Origin: a virus
Length of the DNA stretch: 43,749 nt
Reading direction: 5' to 3' (one strand)
Virus record (IMG/VR): IMGVR_UViG_3300006844_000019
Span: 1 to 43,749 of that record
This document shows, one piece after another, positions 1-8,279 of this stretch; position 1 is the first letter of the stretch, and each line of letters opens with the position of its first letter. The translations under genes were made by a program, and so were the position numbers. The notes under the pieces were generated by a model. That model was not told the origin of the DNA. It did no database searches and worked only from the letters and a program-made list of their open reading frames with translations.

Positions 1-107
1 TCACAGAGATCAACTCCATTCGGTTCCGGTACTGTGATCACTCCGCCTGCGACTTCATCCAACGTGAAACGTCGTGCTATGGCGATCACTTCTGGCACAC
101 CGTATGA
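1..107 (+). CDS. 3' end of a gene cut by the left edge
   Basis: An open frame beginning at base 3 runs 34 codons to a TGA at 105-107. That TGA overlaps the ATG of the primase (ATGA at 104-107), the same junction used throughout this operon, which is the main reason to accept it as coding. The visible tail is rich in Cys and His (CDHSAC, then SCYGDHFWH), like the end of a small zinc-binding domain. The frame is the one that would continue the ATPase gene cut by the right edge if the ends were joined. Function unknown. Confidence 0.5.
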   Translation, partial: TEINSIRFRYCDHSACDFIQRETSCYGDHFWHTV

Positions 108-1141
108 CACACGACGAAGCCATCGTGTTCTGGAACTTCACGCACTCGGCGTGGCCAGCGGGGAGTGTCTTTCGGTACTTTGCGCGTCGCCCGCGCGACG
201 GCGCGATCTACGCAGAGACCCTCGACTCCGCGGAGGATCTCCGCCGCGTGTGCTCGTGGGCCGACCGCGTTGGGTACAACTCCTACTGGATGCCGAACCC
301 CACGAAGACGAAGGGGAAGACGCGGTGCCGCTCGACGGACATCACGCACTGGCAGTGGCTCATGATTGACATTGACCCCGTCGATCCCGACCACAACGAC
401 CCCGGCGCGTGCGCCCGGCGCATCCACGGCATCTTGGAAGGTTCTCTTTACGCCCAACCGGGTGCAGAATACAAGGAGAAACTCGGCCTGCCCCTCCGCA
501 TCAACTCCGGCCGCGGCATGCAGGCCCTCTACCCCATTCAAGCCCGCGACCTCTCGTACGGCTGGATGGATCGCACCGAATACTGGGAGTCGGGCAAGCC
601 CTCGACGGCCCCGCCCCTCGTCGCCGTCACCGAGGTCGATGGGCGCGTCTTCGCCCCGCAGATCGCCTCGTGGTGGCTGCACGAACTCCGCAAGAAACTC
701 GGGCCATCAGGGAGCTACGCTGGCTGCACAATCGATACCTCGTGCTCCGATCTCCCGCGTGTCATGCGCATCCCGAACACTATCAACGTGAAGACGGGTA
801 AGCGCGCGGAGGTTATCGGCTATCCCTCCGGGCCGGTGCTAGATCCCGAGCGGCTGGCCGTTTTCGTCCCGATGACGCTGCCAGATGTCCACCCAAAAAT
901 TGTGGCGCGGCGTTGGACCGACTTCGTGCCTCACATGACGGTGGCTGGCCGCCGCTTCTTGCTGGAAGGTGAAGAGGAGCCGGGTAGGCACCGGCAGGCC
1001 GCCGCGGCGATGCTCTCGCTGCTCGACCTCGGCGCGAACCGCGAGCAAGTTCTGGCTGCGCTCCTCTATGGAGCGAAGCGTTGTCGTCCCCAACTCGAAC
1101 CCAAAGAGGTGTTCGACATGGTCAATAGGAGATTCAAATGA
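104..1141 (+). CDS. Archaeo-eukaryotic primase (AEP/PrimPol-like)
   Basis: Predicted DNA primase of the AEP superfamily, making primers for phage replication. The 345-residue protein shows the metal-binding acidic motif WLMIDIDP (D89, D91), a nucleotide-binding-type motif SGRGMQALY at 135-143 and the third motif D211 followed by RIPNTINVK at 222-230. It has no helicase domain; the P-loop ATPase cut by the right edge could supply that activity. The ATG at 104 was chosen over the GTG at 74 because it overlaps the previous stop as ATGA. The usual His of motif II appears as Gln or Arg here, so the alignment of that motif is uncertain. Fold assignment is fairly secure; primase versus primase-polymerase activity is not. 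Confidence 0.8.
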   Translation: MTHDEAIVFWNFTHSAWPAGSVFRYFARRPRDGAIYAETLDSAEDLRRVCSWADRVGYNSYWMPNPTKTKGKTRCRSTDITHWQWLMIDIDPVDPDHNDPGACARRIHGILEGSLYAQPGAEYKEKLGLPLRINSGRGMQALYPIQARDLSYGWMDRTEYWESGKPSTAPPLVAVTEVDGRVFAPQIASWWLHELRKKLGPSGSYAGCTIDTSCSDLPRVMRIPNTINVKTGKRAEVIGYPSGPVLDPERLAVFVPMTLPDVHPKIVARRWTDFVPHMTVAGRRFLLEGEEEPGRHRQAAAAMLSLLDLGANREQVLAALLYGAKRCRPQLEPKEVFDMVNRRFK

Positions 1142-1410
1142 GCCTCTTGAAACGGAAGAAGAAAGCTGCCCCCGCACCGAAGGTCGAGCCTCGTCCGAAG
1201 GTGGAGAAGAAGTGTACTCTCACCGTCAAGTTCCCCAAGGATCACGGCTTTCTGTATGAAAGTGAGTATCATGCGCCCGGCATTAAGGCGCGGTACTCGC
1301 TGGCCGGGGATCACCGTGGATTCCTGACACTCGCGGAACTGATCTTGCTCCGCGACCTCATCAGTGAGTTCATCGACGCCGCGAATCGCAAGGAATGGGG
1401 TTTGCTATGA
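1138..1410 (+). CDS. Small basic protein, function unknown
   Basis: This is a 90-residue protein whose ATG overlaps the primase stop (ATGA). The first 27 residues are Lys/Pro/Ala-rich (KRKKKAAPAPK) and probably disordered. The remainder looks like a small folded domain ending in a helix (LTLAELILLRDLISEFIDAA). The family is not recognised. Its place between the primase and the recombination ATPase suggests a replication accessory role, which is inference only. Confidence 0.7.
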   Translation: MSLLKRKKKAAPAPKVEPRPKVEKKCTLTVKFPKDHGFLYESEYHAPGIKARYSLAGDHRGFLTLAELILLRDLISEFIDAANRKEWGLL

Positions 1411-1598
1411 ATGAACTCGATCCCAAGATCCAAGAGCAGATCAACGACATCGTCTCCACCTACCCGAACGAGGTAGCGACGGCGCTGCGTGGCCTGCCTA
1501 TCTGCGAAGTGTGCAGCGTGAACATCCCCGGACGCCCCGGCGATCCCGACGGGCTGTGCAAGCTACACGCGGAGGTGGATGAGGAGTTCAACCGATGA
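1407..1598 (+). CDS. Small zinc-ribbon-like protein
   Basis: This is a 63-residue acidic protein. The ATG at 1407 (MNELDPK) overlaps the upstream TGA as ATGA and is preferred to the in-frame ATG at 1395. It carries CEVC about twenty residues before CKLH, a plausible Cys2-CysHis zinc site. Function unknown; one of several zinc-ribbon-like small proteins in this operon. Confidence 0.65.
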   Translation: MNELDPKIQEQINDIVSTYPNEVATALRGLPICEVCSVNIPGRPGDPDGLCKLHAEVDEEFNR

Positions 1599-1855
1599 GG
1601 TTCACAGCCACACCCTCGGGCTTCGTCGCTGCCATCGGCCTCGATAAGATCGGCCACTGGATTGCAGGCTACCTCGTCACGATGACTCGTGGGGAGGTGG
1701 TGCGCACCTACTGGTACCGCGGTGCTGGGGCCGCACGCCACGCGGCGAAGCGGTTCGAGAAGACGGGGCGGTGGCCGCGCAAGAAGAACGTGCGAAATGT
1801 GTTGCATCGCACTCCCAGCCGTGATATAATGCTGAATACAAAGGAGGTCGTGTGA
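1595..1855 (+). CDS. Hypothetical protein
   Basis: An 86-residue protein, basic towards its C-terminus, with a start overlapping the previous stop (ATGA). It shows an aromatic and Gly-rich stretch (IGHWIAGYLVTMTRG) followed by RHAAKRFEKTGRWPRKK. The last codons contain AAGGAGG at 1841-1847, which is the ribosome binding site of the next gene. No family recognised. Confidence 0.6.
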   Translation: MRFTATPSGFVAAIGLDKIGHWIAGYLVTMTRGEVVRTYWYRGAGAARHAAKRFEKTGRWPRKKNVRNVLHRTPSRDIMLNTKEVV

Positions 1856-2691
1856 AGAACGGCTTACGCAAGATCGAACGCGACTCCCAGCGCGCCAAGC
1901 GGGAACTCATCCTGATCTACGGCATCCCTGGGAGTGGCAAGACTCGCCTCGCAACCTCTCTCCCTCCGCGCTTCGGCCGCATCGCCTACTTCGCTCTCGA
2001 CAAGGGGAGCGAGGCGCTGGCCTCGGTGCTCCCGCACTACAAGGATCGGATCGATGTCTTCAAGCCCGACTGGGAAGACCCGATTGTGGGTGCAGCGATG
2101 ATCGAACTCACCGACTGGAAGAAGGAAGGGTACGACACCATCGTACTCGACACCTTCACCACCCTCGCGAAGACGTGGCTCAACTATGTCGCACAGGAGG
2201 GGCATTTCCAAGAGAAGCGCAACTACATCGGCACGCCAGGGAAGCCCGGCTTCGTTGCTCTCCCCGACAAGGGCCACTATGGCGGGACCGCCACCATCAT
2301 CCAGAACTTCATCGACGGCCTGATCGATCATCAGCCGGAGGTGAATATCGTCTGCCTGTGTCACGAGTACCTTCGTGAGAAGGACGACAAGGGACAGGGC
2401 AGCGTGCTTGGTGGACCCGCCACGGTGGGAAAAGCCTCGCTCGAATGGCTGGCCGCGCAGTTCTCCACGGTGATCCGCATGGATCGCAAGGTCGAGCAGA
2501 CCTTCAAGGACAACGTGCGTGGGGAGAAGCTGTCGCTCATCGCGAGGATGGCGCAGCACGGAAACTATATCGCTCGTCGTAACGAGGGCGGCCTCGGAGG
2601 CAACCCGCTCCCGAAACTCACGCTGGAACCAGACCCCATCAACTTCTGGACCGCGTACGACGAAACCTCGCCTCAGAAGGAGACCAAATGA
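1852..2691 (+). CDS. Sak4-like RecA-fold ATPase (phage recombination/annealing)
   Basis: P-loop NTPase of the RecA-like phage nucleotide-binding family that includes Sak4 single-strand annealing proteins. Walker A is GIPGSGKT at residues 24-31; Walker B is YDTIVLD, ending at D100. The length (279 residues) is slightly above simple Sak4 proteins. Start is a GTG overlapping the previous stop (GTGA), with a near-perfect Shine-Dalgarno AAGGAGG eight bases upstream. Members of this family usually work with a single-strand binding protein; the 190-residue gene two positions downstream is the obvious candidate partner here. Replicative helicase is the main alternative, but the short core and lack of helicase motifs argue against it. 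Confidence 0.75.
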   Translation: MKNGLRKIERDSQRAKRELILIYGIPGSGKTRLATSLPPRFGRIAYFALDKGSEALASVLPHYKDRIDVFKPDWEDPIVGAAMIELTDWKKEGYDTIVLDTFTTLAKTWLNYVAQEGHFQEKRNYIGTPGKPGFVALPDKGHYGGTATIIQNFIDGLIDHQPEVNIVCLCHEYLREKDDKGQGSVLGGPATVGKASLEWLAAQFSTVIRMDRKVEQTFKDNVRGEKLSLIARMAQHGNYIARRNEGGLGGNPLPKLTLEPDPINFWTAYDETSPQKETK

Positions 2692-2876
2692 GCATGACTG
2701 TGGTCCTGCCCCCAATCAAGATCACGGACTCGGTGCTTACAATCACAGTTCGTGATGGAGATGTCGAGTGGGTTGTGGACGACGACCTTTCTGGTGGCGT
2801 CATCAAGGGCGATGTTTTTCTTGCCGGTATTTATGCCGCTGCCGCGTACCTTACAACGAAGAAGGAGACCAAGTAA
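2688..2876 (+). CDS. Hypothetical 62-residue protein
   Basis: A short acidic protein (TVRDGDVEWVVDDDLSGG) lying between the Sak4-like ATPase and the next gene. Its start overlaps one stop (ATGA) and its TAA overlaps the next ATG (TAATG). No family recognised. Confidence 0.6.
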   Translation: MSMTVVLPPIKITDSVLTITVRDGDVEWVVDDDLSGGVIKGDVFLAGIYAAAAYLTTKKETK

Positions 2877-3448
2877 TGAGCGGACTCGGTAACTACGGGA
2901 TCCCCGCGGATCTGGCGAAGGAAGCCGCGAAGCTCTCCGCCTCCCGCTTTCAACTCCTCGTCCCCGAGACTGTCACTCGGAAGAAGGGCATTGCCAGGTG
3001 GAATGAGGCCGTGCAGGTGAAGGGCGCGTTCCGCGAGACCGTCACCTCGGGTGCCGGTGATGAACACGTCGTGTTCACCATCAACACAGTTGTGCTCGCC
3101 GGGACGGACACCCCCAATGAGGGGCGCAACTACACCTTCTCGGCGCGCATTAACTATGACTCCCTCGGCCGCAGTGCAGATGATGGACAGCGAATGATGA
3201 GCATGGGCACCGTCAACAAGCTGATCCAAGTCGCGCAGGCCGCGGCCTCCGATCTCTTCGATGAAGAGGTGGGGCTCACCGAGCAGGTGGTGGACACGCT
3301 CTTCCCGCTCAAGGAAAGCGACGACACCTCGATGCTCGAAGGTGCCAAGCTGGTGCTCGTGATGACCGACAACGAGGACCCGAAGAAACAGTTCAACGAC
3401 CGCAACGCGCAGGAAGTCCGGTCGATCCTGCCCTACACGGAGGAGTAA
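2876..3448 (+). CDS. Putative recombination accessory / ssDNA-binding candidate
   Basis: A 190-residue acidic protein; the ATG at 2876 overlaps the previous TAA and follows GAAGGAGA. The middle (residues about 50-110) alternates in a beta-like pattern (HVVFTINTVVLAG, NYTFSARINYD). The C-terminus is acidic, ending YTEE, a trait shared with many single-stranded DNA-binding proteins. Its position after the Sak4-like ATPase fits an ssDNA-binding partner. No OB-fold motif can be identified by eye, so the role is inference from context. Confidence 0.45.
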   Translation: MSGLGNYGIPADLAKEAAKLSASRFQLLVPETVTRKKGIARWNEAVQVKGAFRETVTSGAGDEHVVFTINTVVLAGTDTPNEGRNYTFSARINYDSLGRSADDGQRMMSMGTVNKLIQVAQAAASDLFDEEVGLTEQVVDTLFPLKESDDTSMLEGAKLVLVMTDNEDPKKQFNDRNAQEVRSILPYTEE

Positions 3449-3449
3449 C

Positions 3450-3905
3450 ATGAGTAGCATGCTACCTCCGCCCATCCGCAACACGCGCGCAACTGTCTCC
3501 CCGCCCCTCACGGACGTGGAAGAGGCAGCCGCGCAGTTCGCAAAGAGAGGGGTCGTCCCCACAACGCAGGCCGCCTCCCCTGCTCCGGCTCCAACGCCGG
3601 GTCCGGCGACTCCTCTCCCTGTCATGGAAATCCCGCGCACCTTCCGGGGCATCAGCTTCGTGGAGGGCGCGGTGATCTCCGACACGGGCCAAGCGTATCC
3701 CATCGACCCCGCGGATATGCCGCAGCTTCTCGACTTCGCCTTTCGCGTCGCCCTGGCGTCGCTGCAAGACGGGGTGCTGGCGCTGCGTGATCGGTTGGGA
3801 CTGCCGAAGCTGGGAGGCGACACGGATGAACCCGCAAGAGCGGACCAAGGTGTGCCGGACGTGCCGGGAGACCAAGCCACTCAGCAAGTTCAAGAAGGAC
3901 AGTAG
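3450..3905 (+). CDS. Hypothetical protein with Pro/Ala-rich linker
   Basis: A 151-residue protein with a GGAGG-type ribosome binding site just upstream. Residues about 45-60 are a Pro/Ala/Thr-rich linker (ASPAPAPTPGPATPLP), followed by a short folded segment (RTFRGISFVEGAVISDTGQ). The C-terminal 80 bases overlap the following endonuclease gene in another frame. Function unknown. Confidence 0.55.
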   Translation: MSSMLPPPIRNTRATVSPPLTDVEEAAAQFAKRGVVPTTQAASPAPAPTPGPATPLPVMEIPRTFRGISFVEGAVISDTGQAYPIDPADMPQLLDFAFRVALASLQDGVLALRDRLGLPKLGGDTDEPARADQGVPDVPGDQATQQVQEGQ

Positions 3906-4392
3906 ATGCCGCGAGGGGCGTGCAGGGAAGTGCTACACATGCATCTCTGCGCGTCCCTCCACGCGAGCGGAGCGTGCGCGCTACGACGGTTCAATCAAGG
4001 GCAAGGCCCGACGGCTCGTAGCAGCGCACGGCTACTCGCACGAAGACGCGGCGATCCTAGCCGCGCAAATCTTTAACCAAGCCACACGGTGCGCAATCTG
4101 CGGATTGCCCGAGCGGTGGCGGGAGGCAAAACAACGTGACGGCTGGAGTGACCATCATTTCACCCATCGACTCTCCGTTGACCACATTGATCCGCACGGG
4201 TCCTCTACCCTATCGAACACCCGGATTCTTTGTATGCTTTGCAACCGCATTCGCGGTGCGGCCCAGCACATGGACACCGAAGTTCTACTACAGGTCCTTC
4301 GGTGGTACGAGAAGCGTGGATTCACTCCTGCCGATCTTTGGTGGTTTAATCACATTCCGGGTACTGGCGGGATGGAGGGTCTAGGCCGGTGA
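3826..4392 (+). CDS. HNH / endonuclease VII-like nuclease
   Basis: Predicted HNH-fold endonuclease of 188 residues, resembling recombination endonuclease VII proteins. An N-terminal zinc finger (C10, C13, then C36, C39 after the KPLSKF signature) precedes a second zinc site, CAIC at 89-92 with CMLC at 136-139. That site surrounds the metal/catalytic motif VDHIDPHG with H120. The ATG at 3826 follows GGGAGG with ideal spacing; the longer open frame upstream overlaps the previous gene and lacks a site. Endonuclease VII proteins resolve branched DNA, and the position among recombination and polymerase genes fits that. A free-standing homing endonuclease is the alternative. Confidence 0.8.
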   Translation: MNPQERTKVCRTCRETKPLSKFKKDSRCREGRAGKCYTCISARPSTRAERARYDGSIKGKARRLVAAHGYSHEDAAILAAQIFNQATRCAICGLPERWREAKQRDGWSDHHFTHRLSVDHIDPHGSSTLSNTRILCMLCNRIRGAAQHMDTEVLLQVLRWYEKRGFTPADLWWFNHIPGTGGMEGLGR

Positions 4393-6665
4393 CAAAGTAC
4401 CTCATCGTCACCGAGTCGGCCCTGTCGAAGCCCATGGAGTACGTTCTCTGGCGGCTCCTCGAACAGCAGGGGATGCAGAAGGAGGAGTGCCTACTCCTCC
4501 CTGTTGTGAACGAGAAGCCGGAAGGGAAGGGGCAGACCCCAACCGCCGCACAACTTGCGGTGAATATCCCGCGATTCTACGCAGAACTTGCGGGGAATAA
4601 CGCGTGGGCCATCATCACCTGCGGGAGCCTCGCCTTCCGCACCGTCACCGGCCTCAAGTGGAAGATCGACAACGTCGCCGGGTACGTCCTCGACCCCACC
4701 GACTGCGCGCCCATCGCCACGAAGCAGCGCATGCAGATCGGGACCTACGCCACCACGAACAAGGCGAAGGGGTACTCGAAGGGCGACCCGAAGTACGCGA
4801 TGCGTCTCGTCGCCTCACCTGCCCCGTTGCCTACGGGCGTTAAGTACATCATCCCCTCCATCACCGTCGAGAACGTGATCCGCTCACGCTACTCCAACGT
4901 CACCCAATTCCGCGCGGCCTTCCGCAACGCCGTGGACCTCGCCAATGGCCTGCCCCTCCACGACGCCAATTTCACCTTCGAGAGCTTCGCTCCCGTCTTC
5001 ACCATGGACCCCGGTGAGGTGGTGGCCTACGACCTCGAAGTGCCCATCGGAAGCACGGCCATCGAACGCGCCTCGTTCTCCACCGAGCGGGGCACCTTCT
5101 CTTTCCCCTGGGACTTCGACGGCGTGCGCTCGATGCGCATGGTCCTCGAAGCCGCGCGGCTGCGCGTCGCGCACAACGAACAATTCGACCGCCCCATCTT
5201 GCGGGCGCACGGCATTGACGTACCCGAGCCCACCTTCGACACCATGCTCGCCGCCTCGCTTCTCGAACCTGGGTTGCCGAAGGGGCTGATCGCCGTCGCG
5301 CCCGTCCACCTCCGCCTCCGCCCGTGGAAGCACATCGCGGAGACCCGCGGCTTCGCCGACCCCTTCTACAACGCGAAGGATTCCTTTGTCGAGCGAGAAC
5401 TCGCGCTCGTGTTGCGGGAGAAGTTGAAGGACGTGGGGATGGACAAGCTGTTCGAGACGATGATGCGCTCTGTCCCCGTCCTCATGGACATGCATACCCG
5501 CGGGCTCCGCATCGACGGACGTGCGGCCAGCGAGTGGTGCAGTACACTCGAACGGGATCTCAATGCCGCGACCCGCGAGTGGGTGCAACGGTATCCCGAC
5601 GTAAACCCCAACTCCCCCAAGCAGTTACAGAACCTCTTCTACGGCCGGTGGGGCTGTCGCCGCGTCGTCCGCAAGGGCGACGGCATCCGCACCGATGCGT
5701 ATGCGATCCGCGTGTTGTCCGAAGACTACCCGAAGCACAAGGATGATCTTGCGCTCCTCCTCCGCATCCGCGAAGCGGGCAAGGATCTCGAAACGTACGG
5801 GCGCACCGCTCTCGGCCAACGCTATGTCCACCCCTCTTATTTGCCGGTGGGAAAAGACGGCACCGAGCGCGGACCAGATCGGCAGAGTGGCAAGGGCCTC
5901 GCTGCCACGGGCCGGTTGGCCACCTCGAACCCGAACATCCAGAACCAACCGATGGATGCCCGGCGCATGTACATCCCCGACGATCCTGACCATTGCTTTG
6001 TCGAATTCGATTGGTCGCAAGCCGAGCTACGAATCGCTGCCACGATGGCGGGTGATACCGACATGCTCGCGGCCCTCGAACACGACATTCATGCGGTTAC
6101 GATGGAACGGATGCGCTGCGACCGCACGCGTGCGAAGAACGTGCTCTATGGCAGCGCGTACGGTGCTGGCCCTCGCAAGATCCAAGAGACCCTGTGGGAG
6201 AAGAGTGGTGTCAAGATGCCGCTTAAGGAAGTGCAGGCGCTACAGGCCGGGCTCGCCGAGACCTTCCCGACATGGTGGGCGTGGCGGCTCTCGCTCGCGG
6301 AGGAAGCCGCGCGGCGTCAGTACGCCGTGAACCCCTTTGGCCGCGTGCGCCGGTTCCCCATGGGGAGCGCCGACACCCCGGCGATCCTCGACTACATCCC
6401 GCAGAGCGTGGTGGGGGACATGGCCTGGGAACTCTACCGGCCCGTGTGGGATGCCATGCAAGAATTCGACGGGCGGCTCACCACCGTGGTGCATGACTCC
6501 TTCCTGGTGCAAGCACACAAGGGCGTGATCCCCCTCGTCCTCGGATCTATTAAGCAGATGTTGGAACGACGGTTCGACAATGTCGCGCCCGGCTTTTTCC
6601 TGCCGGTGGAGGCGAAGGTCGGCAAGCCTGGGGCGTCCTGGGCAGAACTGGAGAAGGTCAAGTGA
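4389..6665 (+). CDS. polA: Family A DNA polymerase with proofreading and N-terminal UDG-like region
   Basis: Replicative DNA polymerase of 758 residues. Residues about 1-185 resemble a degenerate uracil-DNA-glycosylase-fold domain (AIITCGSLAFRTVTG). The 3'-5' exonuclease is intact: DLE at 215-217, N263 and D267 in NEQFD, and Y327 with D331 in YNAKD. Polymerase motif A is FDWSQAELR with D541. Motif B is R579, K583 and Tyr587 (RTRAKNVLYG). Motif C is HDS at 702-704. The residue matching E. coli Pol I Phe762 is Tyr, as in T7 polymerase, a change known to relax discrimination against dideoxynucleotides. Motif C has Ser where E. coli Pol I has Glu. There is no 5' nuclease domain. The start overlaps the endonuclease stop. 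Confidence 0.95.
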   Translation: MTKYLIVTESALSKPMEYVLWRLLEQQGMQKEECLLLPVVNEKPEGKGQTPTAAQLAVNIPRFYAELAGNNAWAIITCGSLAFRTVTGLKWKIDNVAGYVLDPTDCAPIATKQRMQIGTYATTNKAKGYSKGDPKYAMRLVASPAPLPTGVKYIIPSITVENVIRSRYSNVTQFRAAFRNAVDLANGLPLHDANFTFESFAPVFTMDPGEVVAYDLEVPIGSTAIERASFSTERGTFSFPWDFDGVRSMRMVLEAARLRVAHNEQFDRPILRAHGIDVPEPTFDTMLAASLLEPGLPKGLIAVAPVHLRLRPWKHIAETRGFADPFYNAKDSFVERELALVLREKLKDVGMDKLFETMMRSVPVLMDMHTRGLRIDGRAASEWCSTLERDLNAATREWVQRYPDVNPNSPKQLQNLFYGRWGCRRVVRKGDGIRTDAYAIRVLSEDYPKHKDDLALLLRIREAGKDLETYGRTALGQRYVHPSYLPVGKDGTERGPDRQSGKGLAATGRLATSNPNIQNQPMDARRMYIPDDPDHCFVEFDWSQAELRIAATMAGDTDMLAALEHDIHAVTMERMRCDRTRAKNVLYGSAYGAGPRKIQETLWEKSGVKMPLKEVQALQAGLAETFPTWWAWRLSLAEEAARRQYAVNPFGRVRRFPMGSADTPAILDYIPQSVVGDMAWELYRPVWDAMQEFDGRLTTVVHDSFLVQAHKGVIPLVLGSIKQMLERRFDNVAPGFFLPVEAKVGKPGASWAELEKVK

Positions 6666-7186
6666 AGTACATGCTCGATCTCGAAACTCTCGGGACGAAG
6701 CCAGACGCACCCATCATTCAAGTCGGCCTCGTGGCCTTCGATGATGCGGTGATCCACCACGGGTGGGGGTGGAATCCGAAGCCCTCGCCATACGAGGGAC
6801 CGGCTGACCGCCCCACCATCGAGTGGTGGATCAATCAGGTGAAGCGCGGGAACCACTTCCCTGAGCCGCATGCGATCTCATTCCGCGAAACTCTCGAACA
6901 GATTCAGGACATCATGGTAGGTGACGCAAAGGAAGTGTGGGCATGGTCGCCCTCCTTCGACTGCGTCATGCTTAACCGGGAGTTCCGTGCGCACGGTATC
7001 ACGGCACCGTGGACGTACCGCATGGAGCGGGACTGCCGCACGTTGCAGGCACTCGTGATCGAGAAGGATACCGAGACGAGTACCGTGGCAGCGATGGGGA
7101 CGGTGCGGCATGAGGCGCTGTCGGACGCAATGGCGCAAGCCGAGTGGACTATCAAGGCCCTCAACCGGCTGAAAGGAAAGTCATGA
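6662..7186 (+). CDS. DEDDh 3'-5' exonuclease
   Basis: DnaQ/RNase T-superfamily 3'-5' exonuclease of 174 residues. Motif I is MLDLETLGT (D6, E8), motif II has D100 in SPSFDCVMLNREF, and motif III is RHEALSD with H150 and D155, so the DEDDh set is complete. The IEWW segment near residue 53 is also found in exonuclease VIII-like phage proteins of this superfamily. The GTG start overlaps the polymerase stop (GTGA); an ATG nine bases later is an alternative. Likely roles are nucleolytic processing in recombination or host nucleic acid turnover. Confidence 0.85.
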   Translation: MKYMLDLETLGTKPDAPIIQVGLVAFDDAVIHHGWGWNPKPSPYEGPADRPTIEWWINQVKRGNHFPEPHAISFRETLEQIQDIMVGDAKEVWAWSPSFDCVMLNREFRAHGITAPWTYRMERDCRTLQALVIEKDTETSTVAAMGTVRHEALSDAMAQAEWTIKALNRLKGKS

Positions 7187-7518
7187 TCGTTTACCTCTCT
7201 GGCCCGATGTCGGGCATCGCGAACTACAATGGGGAAGCCTTCGAGGCGTACGCGAAGAAGCTGCGCGACGCGGGCTTCGAGGTGATCTCGCCGTGGGAGT
7301 TGGATCATGGGAACCACGACCAGCCCTACGGGACTTACCTCGCGCGGGACTTGCACATGCTGCTGCACCCGGCGCGGAAGGTGGAGCGGATCTACATGAT
7401 GCCCGGCTGGGAAGCCAGCCGTGGCGCGAGACTGGAACTGCACGCTGCGGCGTGCGTCGCCATCGAGGCCTACAATGCCGACACGATGGAGAAGATGGAG
7501 AATGAGTATGTCCTTTGA
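7183..7518 (+). CDS. DUF4406 / nucleoside deoxyribosyltransferase-like protein
   Basis: A 111-residue protein starting at the ATG that overlaps the exonuclease stop. The opening IVYLSGPMSG, the following N..F..A...L...GFEV.SP pattern and the PGWEASRGARLELHAA block are those of DUF4406, a family structurally related to nucleoside 2-deoxyribosyltransferases. A role in nucleotide metabolism is suggested by the next gene, but the reaction is unknown. Confidence 0.75.
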   Translation: MIVYLSGPMSGIANYNGEAFEAYAKKLRDAGFEVISPWELDHGNHDQPYGTYLARDLHMLLHPARKVERIYMMPGWEASRGARLELHAAACVAIEAYNADTMEKMENEYVL

Positions 7519-7915
7519 AATCAAAGACAGCGGGAAACGTGAGGAGTTTCCGAGTGGGATGGTGCGTGACACCACCGAAGGTAAGACAGACTACGGCCTC
7601 GTCCTCGACGGCCCCATGTTCAAGCGGTGGGCGATCCACCTCACGAAAGGTGCGATCAAGTACGCGAAGCGGAACTGGATGAAGGCGCAGGGCGAGTCGG
7701 AACTCGACCGCTTCCGCGAGTCGGCGCTCCGCCACTTCATGCAATGGTACAACGGCGAGCAGGACGAGGACCACGCCGCGGCGGTGTTCTTCAATATCAA
7801 CGGCGCGGAGTATGTTCTCGATCAACCCACCGCGATGAGCGAACAGGACATGCCTATGTGGAGCACCCCTGTGGTAACGGCTCTTGTCAAGAAACCCAGC
7901 TTCGCACGCGACTAA
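7502..7915 (+). CDS. dATP/dGTP diphosphohydrolase-like (MazG-type helical) protein
   Basis: A 137-residue protein matching the N-terminal dATP/dGTP diphosphohydrolase domain pattern: KTDYGLVLDGP near the start, then LTKGAIKYAKRNW, SALRHFMQWYNGEQDEDHAAAVFFNI. The conserved Glu/Asp/His set (H74, E82, D84, E85 and H87, approximately) suits a metal-dependent NTP pyrophosphohydrolase. The ATG at 7502 is used because it follows GGAG and overlaps the previous gene by 17 bases. The enzyme may adjust dNTP pools during infection. Substrate preference cannot be read from sequence. Confidence 0.7.
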   Translation: MSMSFEIKDSGKREEFPSGMVRDTTEGKTDYGLVLDGPMFKRWAIHLTKGAIKYAKRNWMKAQGESELDRFRESALRHFMQWYNGEQDEDHAAAVFFNINGAEYVLDQPTAMSEQDMPMWSTPVVTALVKKPSFARD

Positions 7916-8279
7916 GGTTGCCCTTGGGCAATGCCGGTACTGCCCTCAACCCAACATGGGCGAGGGCGCAGTGTGGGACCGCTGCTTCCGGCACGGTGTG
8001 CAGTGGCTCCTTCGCAACGCCGGACTTGCGAAGGGCCACTTGCATCCCAAGGACGCGAAGCGCCGGGAGAAGTTGACTGTATTCTTGCGGTCGCGCTTTG
8101 ATGCGGTGCTCGAAGGAGAGGAAGCATGGAACCTAGACGACGCATTGAAGGCAGCCTACGACGTGCGAGAGAATTTCAAAATCTCGTGGGGCGGAACCAA
8201 AGGCGTGCTTCAACTGGCGAAGGTGATCCAGGTGGTGGAGCGCATGGCGGTGAAGAGGAGACCCAATGCCCATCTATGA
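7884..8279 (+). CDS. Hypothetical zinc-binding protein
   Basis: A 131-residue basic protein with an N-terminal CRYC and a later CFRH, a possible zinc site, then helices (LDDALKAAYDVRENF, GVLQLAKVIQVVERMA). The start is uncertain: TTG at 7884 keeps the CRYC motif, while the first ATG in frame (7956) would lose it. Overlaps the upstream gene by 32 bases. Function unknown. Confidence 0.5.
   Translation: MSRNPASHATKVALGQCRYCPQPNMGEGAVWDRCFRHGVQWLLRNAGLAKGHLHPKDAKRREKLTVFLRSRFDAVLEGEEAWNLDDALKAAYDVRENFKISWGGTKGVLQLAKVIQVVERMAVKRRPNAHL

Noticed and set aside
4389-7915. Z-genome (2-aminoadenine) phage suggested by polymerase plus purine diphosphohydrolase-like gene
   Set aside because: No PurZ-like adenylosuccinate synthetase is present in the window, so the defining enzyme is missing.
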